A stretch of DNA of 64,000 nucleotides from Hyposmocoma kahamanoa (lineage: Eukaryota; Arthropoda; Insecta; Lepidoptera; Cosmopterigidae). This document shows positions 58,501-64,000 of the stretch, in pieces (the stretch's first letter is position 1; every line of letters begins with the position of its first letter). The stretch covers positions 418,737 to 482,736 of the forward strand of contig NW_020653852.1 of NCBI RefSeq assembly GCF_003589595.1. The letters are read 5' to 3'. A program made the translations under genes and the position numbers. The notes below the pieces were generated by a model, which ran no database searches, was not told the origin of the DNA, and saw only the letters and a list, made by a program, of their open reading frames with translations.

Positions 58501-61500
58501 AGCTCTAAGGTTGATATTATGGATATCTTCTTTCTTAATGAAATTATGTACATTTTTACGCACATACAACATATTTGAGCAAATGTATTGTGCATGTATG
58601 TATATGATACCAACAGGCTTAAAATTGACAGTTCGAAGAAGAGGTAACTTTAGTCTAAAGGCTCGTGCTAAGCCTGCAGGGTCTCCTTAAACTTCTCTGA
58701 GAGAAACCCGAGAACCTAAACGCTACGAATGTCTCATTTTCGCAATACAAATATGGTTTGTATGTTTGCCGCTTTACCTCACATGAGACTCCCGTAGGAC
58801 ATTATAGTATGGAAGTAACTAAAGTAAAGTAGTCTAGCAGTACTGTGTTCAAATTAATAACCATTATATTATAACAAATAATATAGCAATTGAATTAACG
58901 ACAAAACAATGAGTTCAGAACCACAAGATCAGACGATGCCATTGAGTAAACAAATAACATTGAGATTAAATATCACTTAGGCCAATAGACCGGTGTTAAT
59001 CGCGGCGGTTCGTTATTGCTTCTGCCGGCGAGCGCGCGTGACACGTCGCTAGAGCGAAACAACGCTTTTACATCGGATCATTAGAAGTAACATTTGACAT
59101 GACATTGAACTCGCATGCGCACTCACACATTACGGTAATTATATTTATAATAATAATTATATATTTTATTTTGAAGAAAACCATTTGCTACTTAACGCCA
59201 TGCGCCAACAGCTGATTTGTTTTTATTCAGGACTATTCTGAGAGATTGAAGGCCAGGTGAGCTTAACACGGGGCTAGTATCCTGTCTCTCTCGACGGCTA
59301 GCTACACTGTTTATGTAAGGCAAGATCTGAGAGAGATGGTTTGCCCTGGCAGGGGCACAGTCGATCGGGATCAAAGGCTCAGCTTCAAGAACCGGCGAAC
59401 GATACGTGTCTTATCGAGCAGAACCGCTTTCTGCATTTATGCTGGAAGCGACGTGTCACAGACATAAAACTGAATTATTATTGTTAATAAGTGACAGCTG
59501 GCCTTTGATTTTGCCTACCACGACATGACCAACAAATAAGATATCGTAACTTCCCCGTTGGAAATAAGCACCTCAATTTGTTGTACGTCACATTATTGCA
59601 CCATAATTATAATATTTGCGGTATTTATCGTACGACCTTGTGACGTCAAATAAGTATTTGATATAAGTCTGATTGATTAGCTGAACAACGTATAATATGT
59701 TTCATAATATTGAATTAAAATTAAGCCGAGGGGCGAAGCAAGGACGACCAAACGACCACGGAGTCTTCGTTACGGCCGTGGGTGCCGATTTCGGCTCGGA
59801 ACAATTCGGGACACTTCCACCAGGAAGGCGTATTGCAGGAGAGTATCTGCGTGAAAGAATTCGAGGGCTTTTCATCCTCGGCGACGAGGACGGACATTTT
59901 GGTGCACCTATTTTGTGTGAATGGATACGAATACAAAATTTAGTTCTGAAGCCCACCAATCCGTGAACAAACTGGTAGCGCGTTTCGTTAAGGCCGTAAG
60001 GTTATCTCGTGACGCGGTTGTTGTTACATTGTTATTTTCTTAGTTTGTTTTTGTTTTGTAAACGAACAAGTTGCTTGTAAAGCTTTTCGGAATTTCTATT
60101 TCATTATTTCAATTTCATATACACTGAATACAAAGTTGTAGTATATAGTCGTGGTTGTGAAATATAGGAAGCGAGAGGTAGCAAATGCAACAGTGAATTA
60201 TTATAAAGATAAAGGTAGGTTATACACTGATGTCGTGGATAAGTACAAACTTGAATTTGAATAAGCAACTTTCCAAAACCGTCGAATAAGAGTTTTCGTT
60301 GTTAGCGGACCTATAAAGCCTGTACAGCTGGAAACATAATTAATTGAAAAGAATATTGTGACAGATGATAATAATAATAAACAGCCTGCGCAGAGTGCAA
60401 TGGCACGTTTGGTGGTTCGTGCGTCACTCGATGTGACGATTTGTGTTCTCGCGGTCAGATTAGGTAATAGGCTCGTTATCTATCATTGTTTATCGCATTG
60501 GTTTGTGTGTTCTGTGAACAGGTCGTTTTTTAACGCGAAACTGCATTTATTTCATTAGAAACTTATGTGCTCACCACCGGTCGTCATGTTGGAAATTTCC
60601 TATCGAACCTTACGTTGCAAAGTGTCATCGATCAATCAATATCTTAGGGAAAAGTGAAACGTTTAGGAACGGACGCCGGGGGTTTCGCGCCGGCTGCAAC
60701 AGAGTAGATTCACATGAATTCCCGTCGTCGACGTCGGTCGCGATCGCGGGCGCGGTCGGTAGCGACGACGTCGACAAGCGTACATTTTCGCGTTTTCGCG
60801 TTGCAGCTACCCGATGGCCAGCAAGGAGGAGGTGGAGAAGAACCAGGACAACTGCGCCATCTGCTGGGAGCCCATGAAGGAGGCGCGCAAGCTGCCGTGC
60901 TCGCATCTGTTCCACAAGTGAGCGGCGGGCGGGCTGCGGGTGGCCCGGGGCTGGCTCNNNNNNNNNNNNNNNNNNNNNNNNNNNNNNNNNNNNNNNNNNN
61001 NNNNNNNNNNNNNNNNNNNNNNNNNNNNNNNNNNNNNNNNNNNNNNNNNNNNNNNNNNNNNNNNNNNNNNNNNNNNNNNNNNNNNNNNNNNNNNNNNNNN
61101 NNNNNNNNNNNNNNNNNNNNNNNNNNNNNNNNNNNNNNNNNNNNNNNNNNNNNNNNNNNNNNNNNNNNNNNNNNNNNNNNNNNNNNNNNNNNNNNNNNNN
61201 NNNNNNNNNNNNNNNNNNNNNNNNNNNNNNNNNNNNNNNNNNNNNNNNNNNNNNNNNNNNNNNNNNNNNNNNNNNNNNNNNNNNNNNNNNNNNNNNNNNN
61301 NNNNNNNNNNNNNNNNNNNNNNNNNNNNNNNNNNNNNNNNNNNNNNNNNNNNNNNNNTTTTTATTTTTTTTTATTTGTAGACTGAAATTATTGTAGACTA
61401 AACGTTAAATGAATGTCGGACCGTCGTCTTACTTTTTCAAACTCGTGTCTTAAATCAAATAAAGGGTACCCGCTGTATCGTAAAAAACAAATTTATACAT

Positions 61501-63093
61501 ACAAATTTTACAAGCTCATTTCGCATCACATTTTCTTTATATTCGCACACTGGCATTCTTAAAGTAATGCATCCAAATTGGGACTTGATAAGAAATTTAA
61601 AATAAATAGAAAGTTCTCTGTATAAAATACGAGTTTGAGGGAGTAAGGCATCGAAATATCAATTTTCTGGGTGCGTTCGAAATTACTAGTTATTTAAATT
61701 ATTATATAACTTTGAAAATTGGAATTTGGGAGTTGAATAAAGCTCTTAAATATTCCTGGCCGGAGCCAATTTGTCGCTTCGGAGAAGAGTAAAAGGAGTG
61801 GTACGAAAAGGGTAGTCGACGTATGCGAGGCGTGAGCTGCGTGGACGTGTTGTGTGTCGGGAGCGGTTGCGAGTGCGATTCGCGAGGACAGCGAAGGAGG
61901 CCGGGAAGAGAGGGACGAGCTGAGCAGCCGCTCCTGCCGCAGGCTCGCGCTACGTGTCGTGGCTGCCGAGCTTCAGCGTGGAGGTGACGCGCGTGCGCGC
62001 GCCGGCGCGGCCGCCGCTCGACGCCATGGCGCGCCAGCTGCAGGCGCTGTTCCCGCAGTACCCGCTGGGCGCGCTGCTGCAGGACCTGGCCGACACGCGC
62101 TCGCCCGACCTCACGGCCGACAACATCCTGGAGGGCCGCCTGCCGCTGCCCGCCGCGCCCCCCGCGCCCCCCGCCGCAGGTTCGCTTCACGCTTTGTGCC
62201 AAACGGGCAGGACGCCACATTCGCGCAATGTCACGCTCTCAAAATGCCAATGTACGAAACCACCAGTTATTTATAGTTACAGGAATAGTACATTTTGTTT
62301 TTAATAAAACGTCGAACCCCCCCGCTTCATTATCACCATTATTTCAGCCGAATGACGTCCACTACTGGACATTCTGGCAGTCACATTGGCATCTGACATT
62401 CTGAGAATCTGGCATTCTGCGTATCTGGCATCTTATGTTATCTTTATTTTGTGGGATAGAAGACTCCCGTCTTCACGTAAATAAAGCTGTACTAGTATTA
62501 AAACAAGCCTTAATAAAGGAATCTAAATTATACAATCTTCATAAGCTATATATACATTAGAATATTAGAACCTGATGTGTAATTGCGATGCCTACACTAA
62601 GTAAATGTGTACCTGTATTTTAGGAATGTTTTTGGACAAATATCTTTATACTAGAGCTCAAAAAGAGGTTTTTTTATATTCAACAATAAAATAACTAATA
62701 GTTATAAATTAATGGTTACCTATATAAAAATAATTATATTACGGTTCCTCGATAGACCGACTTAACTTTTCAAACATTCTTTCCAAATATCCGCTCGGCA
62801 CTCGATACCGAGGCCGCATTCGCCACCGCGACGTTTGCGACGGTGGACAGACAGGCACGTTTACATGTCGGCGCTTGATACCTTTGCGGATGGAATAACC
62901 TCCTCAATGCAGCAAGAGAGACGGTTGCAGAAGCGACGCCTGCGCAGCGTTCGGCGCCCGGCCCGCACGCGACCACAGACGCCCGCGGCGCGCAACATTT
63001 TCGCCTCCACCAGGACTACCACGTTCACGACCACGCGGACGACCACGACGGCGACGACGATCGCGACCGCGACCACGGCAACGACTCGCACGA
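34215..63093 (+). CDS. AMFR: AMFR/gp78-type ER ubiquitin ligase, partial
   Basis: AMFR (gp78) is a multi-pass ER-membrane RING ubiquitin ligase of ER-associated degradation. Exons: 34215-34526, 54792-55049, 56213-56365, 56621-56731, 57048-57226, 60807-60917, then 61943-62179 and a probable 62913-63093. The first six join in phase to 375 residues. Hydrophobic segments include SVLLLSIAVYHAIGV, WTLINTAYCALAILGFVVV, FIFVFGVINVQ, CSWFTLVGFLHLFAQL, LVALLALVLAGAGALLAL and LPALVLLLQLRHLL. Family blocks are RVSEAQRVKDKFWNYVFYKF, LCKDRFEY and DTFAFMAAE. The RING starts CAICWEPMKEARKLPCSHLFH, then is cut: its last three Cys are not seen and probably lie in the gap. The exon at 61943 carries SWLPSFSVEV and a CUE domain (AMARQLQALFPQYPLGALLQ, DNILEGRL). 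The C-terminal G2BR and VIM parts are not identified. Confidence 0.93.
36183..36235 (-). repeat. Fragment of tRNA-derived SINE, family 2
   Basis: The minus strand has a tRNA-like half ending GAGAGGTTGATGGTTTGAAT, a decayed B box, as in copies at 51260 and 56470. Confidence 0.4.
37696..37811. mobile_element. Fold-back MITE family A, internally different copy
   Basis: Starts TATAGGAAATGAAACTATTT and ends TCATTTCCTATG. The middle holds GGCCCTTTACAGGACCCATG, a type of centre also seen, altered, at 40420-40460. Confidence 0.7.
38300..39540 (-). mobile_element. Jockey-like LINE copy 1, 5'-truncated, frameshifted
   Basis: The minus strand keeps reverse transcriptase from motif 4 onward: [20 protein letters not shown], the catalytic YADDASLIF, LGVTLDSKLQW, then the C-terminal HSIMSYGILMWGKAA. 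The frame breaks near 38685: a short deletion removes the PRFRLTK region kept in the other copies. The tail at 38300-38325 is a repeat of CTTTGA (minus strand). Related copies: 41293-41878, 58098-58845 and a fragment at 43045-43112. Confidence 0.88.
39555..40135 (+). pseudogene. RTE-like reverse transcriptase C-terminal fragments, two copies
   Basis: First fragment: MERSVLNIKLKDKVKLTTII, then RWDDDLKYVAGGAWIQIARD after a stop. Second: WAGHVARMHERRWT and AQDREW-type AQDRQEWKK. Both fit the RTE end pattern (MERSMLG.., KWxWAGHVAR, GRPxxRWxDDL, AGxxWxxxAxDR). The second ends in an ATGATGATGATGAT tail. Confidence 0.75.
40357..40470. repeat. Fold-back MITE family A, diverged copy
   Basis: GGAAATGAAACTGTTTTTTC and CTAAATCGCGTTTATTTG, followed by GGGTCCCATGATCATGGCTA as in the centre of the copy at 37696. 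Confidence 0.65.
41293..41878 (-). mobile_element. Jockey-like LINE copy 2, 3' fragment
   Basis: C-terminal frame KLMVPRFRLTKINNSFMGN and IPEHILRLSFPKFKNYINNV, then the CTTTGA-type tail. It has an internal frame-preserving insertion and a truncated 5' end. Confidence 0.82.
42243..42592. mobile_element. MITE with 26-bp perfect inverted ends and nested inverted repeat
   Basis: Both ends read GGGGCCTTACCATGAACTCT inward, identical over 26 bp. Inside, a second inverted pair starts GGGGGTCTACTCTCGATATC / GAAATCGAGAATAGACCCCC and carries CGTCCGACATCCGTCCGAAA. No ORF; 350 bp. Confidence 0.82.
43045..43112 (+). repeat. Miniature internally deleted LINE fragment
   Basis: TCCTACGGGATTCTCATGTG (coding for SYGILMW in the jockey-like LINE) is joined directly to ATGGAATAAATGATTATTTG, the 3' end of the same LINE. 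About 0.6 kb in between is missing. Confidence 0.6.
43390..43562. repeat. Microsatellite, mixed GT / GTAT / GAGT
   Basis: Long run of TG, TATG and GTGAG units. A shorter TGTG/TATG run lies at 35820-35862. Both follow a similar CACCGCTCTTCCA block (35730, 43221), so they may be copies of one element. Confidence 0.85.
45733..45955 (-). repeat. tRNA-derived SINE, family 1, copy 5
   Basis: Minus strand from CTGCCTCATTGGCCGAACGG through the CGAGTCCCGGGCCGGGAG B-box region to a TTATTATTATTATAA tail. The B box is altered. Confidence 0.88.
46660..47350 (+). pseudogene. LINE reverse transcriptase C-terminal fragment split by a SINE
   Basis: Frame: LEHRRKVACFSVFYRIYHGE, RLGFHPYVVD, TFIWRTMEWNSLPADLFPER, then after the SINE YNLDLFKASVNRHYLGVHAP. 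This is the usual end of a common insect LINE protein, with the SINE at 46993-47226 inserted between Arg and Tyr-Asn-Leu codons. TTATAA on both sides is the likely target duplication. Confidence 0.75.
46993..47226 (-). repeat. tRNA-derived SINE, family 1, copy 6
   Basis: Best-preserved copy: CTGCCTCCGTGGCCGAACGG, GGTTCGATTCCCGGGCCGGG, TGTGTGTCCATGGCACCCGC, then a long TTATTATTATTATTATTATT tail. Confidence 0.92.
47704..48125 (+). repeat. Dispersed repeat C, copy 1
   Basis: Shares long blocks in the same order with 51800-52170: TACATTATGTTTTCACYTTC, GGGAGTCAATAT, AACAAAAACTTTGAATTCGT, AAATAAGGAATAT and CTTCATAATRTACTTAAAAT. No ORF; class unknown. The start recurs at 13350. Confidence 0.75.
51003..51069. 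repeat. GC-rich 67-bp hairpin
   Basis: Arms TATGCTCCAGGCCACACCGA... and ...CTCTGTGTGGCCAGAGCATA pair over ~26 bp around a CCGAACGCTTCCGC loop. A related half lies at 46188-46225 (CTCAGGCCACACAGACGCGG). Probably a small DNA-element remnant. Confidence 0.6.
51260..51365 (-). repeat. tRNA-derived SINE, family 2
   Basis: Minus strand: GCGCTGGTAGCCTAGTGGGC (A box), CCGTTCGAATCTC (B box), then TACCTATGGTTTTAATTTCC. Shares AACTTGGAAATTAAA with the copy at 56470-56600. Confidence 0.6.
51800..52170 (+). repeat. Dispersed repeat C, copy 2
   Basis: Direct-orientation counterpart of 47704-48125, about 4 kb away, with point changes and small indels throughout. Confidence 0.75.
52615..53705 (-). mobile_element. 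LINE of another jockey-like family, 5'-truncated
   Basis: Minus frame 53703-53314: NTSKTKYMTFSYN, IKYLGVIIEQHLNFKHHIVA and YLALCQSLLHYRITSWRGA, i.e. the part just after the catalytic domain. A long 3' region ends in a CTTTATCTTTTATCTTATC tail. Its 3' UTR recurs at 62490-62725. Confidence 0.8.
54792..55049 (+). CDS. AMFR: AMFR exon 2
   Basis: Acceptor TTTGTTACAG, donor GAATAT|GTAAGT; 86 codons. TLINTAYCALAILGFVVVRT, FGALRVSEAQRVKDKFWNYV, LFAQLCKDRFEY. Confidence 0.95.
55050..56212. other. AMFR intron 2
   Basis: AT-rich; a family B MITE at 55077-55241, otherwise nothing recognised. Confidence 0.6.
55077..55241. mobile_element. Fold-back MITE family B, complete copy
   Basis: Starts AGGGTCGTATTCTAGAACTC and ends GAGTTTTGGAATACGACC, 28 nt after the exon 2 donor site of AMFR. 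Confidence 0.8.
56213..56365 (+). CDS. AMFR: AMFR exon 3
   Basis: Acceptor TATGTGCAG, donor GCCGAG|GTACGC; 51 codons. LSSSPVSARWAHVRLVALLA and QGKDTFAFMAAE. Confidence 0.92.
56470..56600 (-). repeat. tRNA-derived SINE fragment, family 2, between AMFR exons 3 and 4
   Basis: Minus strand has GTCGGTTCGACACC (B box) and TGCCTGTAACTTTAATTTCC. It almost reaches the acceptor at 56620. Confidence 0.5.
56621..56731 (+). CDS. AMFR: AMFR exon 4
   Basis: Acceptor TTTGCGCAG, donor TTCGAC|GTGAGT; 37 codons. CVLVLVVSLHVAARYALQLQ and ASPLAYYTHLFFD. Confidence 0.9.
57048..57226 (+). CDS. AMFR: AMFR exon 5
   Basis: Acceptor GCTGTTGCAG, donor CAGAA|GTGCGT in phase 2. SVALVVETLVVGGQVVWTRA and LRHLLHRLHLRLRNHRLYTQ. 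Confidence 0.9.
58098..58845 (-). mobile_element. Jockey-like LINE copy 3, 3' fragment
   Basis: KSKLMVPRFRLTKVNDSFMG and NIPEHILRLSFSKFKTYFKN, with the 3' tail at 58098. The upstream part matches the reverse of 38870-38985. A ~90-bp unrelated stretch near 58590-58680 interrupts it. Confidence 0.82.
59697..59966. other. Unassigned 89-codon open stretch in AMFR intron 5
   Basis: Both strands are open here (plus: GRRIAGEYLRERIRGLFILG; minus: SAPTAVTKTPWSFGRPCFAP). GC is higher than in the surrounding intron. No family is recognised, and either strand could be the original one. It may be a repeat fragment. The rest of intron 5 (57227-60806) holds the LINE copy at 58098 and nothing else recognised. 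Confidence 0.3.
60807..60917 (+). CDS. AMFR: AMFR exon 6 (first half of the RING)
   Basis: Acceptor GCGTTGCAG completes Asn; EEVEKNQDNCAICWEPMKEA and RKLPCSHLFHK; donor CACAA|GTGAGC. The gap begins 40 nt later. Confidence 0.95.
60958..61357. other. Assembly gap, 400 N
   Basis: Starts 40 nt after the donor site of AMFR exon 6; probably hides the exon with the second half of the RING. The following 61358-61942 shows no other exon. Confidence 0.98.
61943..62179 (+). CDS. AMFR: AMFR exon with SWLPSFSVEV and the CUE domain
   Basis: Acceptor CTGCCGCAG, donor GCCGCAG|GTTCGC in phase 1. SRYVSWLPSFSVEVTRVRAP, then the ubiquitin-binding CUE domain and a Pro/Ala run. Confidence 0.94.
62370..62435. repeat. 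Short irregular tandem repeat, CTGGCATTCTG type
   Basis: ATTCTGGCA, TTGGCATCTGACATTCTG, ATCTGGCATTCTG and ATCTGGCATCTT follow each other in the AMFR intron after the CUE exon. Confidence 0.5.
62485..62725 (-). repeat. LINE 3' UTR fragment (same family as 52615)
   Basis: Blocks in common with 52690-52950: AATCTTCATA, TTGCGATGCCTA, ACTAAGTAAATGTGTA, CCTGTATTTTA, AAAAAGAG, TATTCAACAATAAAA and AAATTAATGGTTA. Same orientation; no coding part. Confidence 0.75.
62913..63093 (+). CDS. AMFR: Probable next AMFR exon, His/Asp-rich
   Basis: Acceptor CTCAATGCAG and donor CACGA|GTGAGT fit, and the phase matches the previous exon. The frame reads ARETVAEATPAQRSAPGPHA and ends in a run of His, Asp and Arg (HDHADDHDGDDDRDRDHGND). 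GC content is high, like neighbouring exons. There is no recognisable similarity; the call rests on splice signals, phase and composition. Confidence 0.45.
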
Positions 63094-64000
63094 GTGAGTG
63101 ACCGTCGAATTAGTAGTGAAATGAACGTTTTGAAATAGAATCCAATAGTAGTTTATATGACTGATGAAAGGCATTGAAATACGAGAGTGGGTTTATGAAA
63201 CGAGCCGAAAGGAGAGTGTCATAAAAACATCTCACGAGTGTTTTAATGCCTAATTATGTACAGTTACATACACTGCTTTATCTACACACATATTATAAGC
63301 TCTGTGATGTGTTCAACAACCGCATATTACGACTGGCGAAATGGCGACAAACGAAAACGTTTCTCGCGCATGTCACGCAACCGTAGTTTTTATTTTTAAT
63401 TCATAGACAAACTAGAATCGACCCCAACTATCATATCGGTCGATATCAAGTAACGTGTGAAATTGTCAAAATTGTCTGCTATTGACTTAGAGGATGGAAA
63501 AAAATAAAAGAAAGGAGCTGCCCTAAGTACAGAATCAACGTGCATATTACCAAAATTTGAAAGTTACAAATGGCGGATTTCTTTAGTGTTGTACCATAAT
63601 CTATCGATAAGTCATTATCGACATGCAAATGTATGGCTTGAATTTTTGTTTCTTTAGTTTACTGTAACCAAAGTATGCCTAAACAAACACAAGTCTGATA
63701 ATTTAATCTCGAGTGGTATATTATTATAAATGTCAACACACATTTTTAAACTTCAAAAAATAATTCTTTTCAACATTACAACTGGGAACTTATTTAGTAA
63801 AAGTCACCAAACTGCTGTGCAGTTTGTTGGCGACATGCGCATTCTTGCTTAATTATACCTACTTTACTTGTATTTAACATTACGTAGTATTAATTGTACT
63901 TACTAAATAAAATATAAAAATTACTTTAAGAGGTACGCCTTTAACCTACATTTTAGTACATATTTACATAACGTCTTTTAACTAACCGTCAAGTACAAGT
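63094..64000. other. AT-rich end of window, likely AMFR intron
   Basis: No ORF or recognised repeat; the C-terminal AMFR exons must lie further on. Confidence 0.5.

Noticed and set aside
62770..63101. Frame reading QQERRLQKRRLRS as the AMFR VIM motif
   Set aside because: It superficially resembles the family's C-terminal Arg-rich helix, but its phase does not fit the previous exon and it continues into a Thr-only run.

Overview
The window looks like a nuclear scaffold from a moth or butterfly (Lepidoptera). The genes have many short exons with GT..AG introns. AT-rich introns are packed with transposon debris, while many exons are very GC-rich. The dispersed repeats (tRNA-derived SINEs, jockey-like and RTE-like LINE tails, mariner, fold-back MITEs) are of kinds common in lepidopteran genomes. 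No bacterial, phage, viral or CRISPR features were seen. Two runs of exactly 400 N (15948-16347 and 60958-61357) are assembly gaps.

Layout. (1) 85-3967, minus: seven exons of Cactin, incomplete at both ends. (2) 7339-8423, plus: two exons giving the whole kinase domain of a TBK1/IKK-epsilon kinase; later exons are not visible. (3) 8424-15947: repeat-rich, with two degenerate tandem arrays built around an AAGATGGC/GGCGGCCAT core, fold-back MITEs, and a DUF4817-type DDE transposon (one nearly intact frameshifted copy, one relic). (4) 16348-17200, plus: the 3' end of an unidentified gene after the gap. (5) 17773-32934, minus: a complete 14-exon VAC14 gene (692 codons plus stop). Its introns hold an intact 1280-bp mariner, a jockey-like LINE fragment, SINEs and a 526-bp hairpin. 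(6) 34215 to at least 62179, probably 63093, plus: the AMFR/gp78 ER ubiquitin ligase, head-to-head with VAC14. Its first intron is 20.3 kb and full of LINE and SINE copies. The second half of its RING finger is missing, probably in the gap at 60958-61357.

How the genes relate. Cactin and TBK1/IKK-epsilon both belong to NF-kB/Rel-linked biology and face away from each other across 3.4 kb. VAC14 (PI(3,5)P2 synthesis on endosomes) and AMFR (ER-associated degradation) share a 1.28-kb divergent intergenic region. Exon models were built by hand from reading frame, splice consensus, phase continuity and recalled similarity to the human proteins. Nothing was searched or aligned by machine. I did not find a clearly new biological system. 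The most interesting objects are the intact mariner, the two tandem arrays, the long hairpin and the Cactin/TBK1 pairing.
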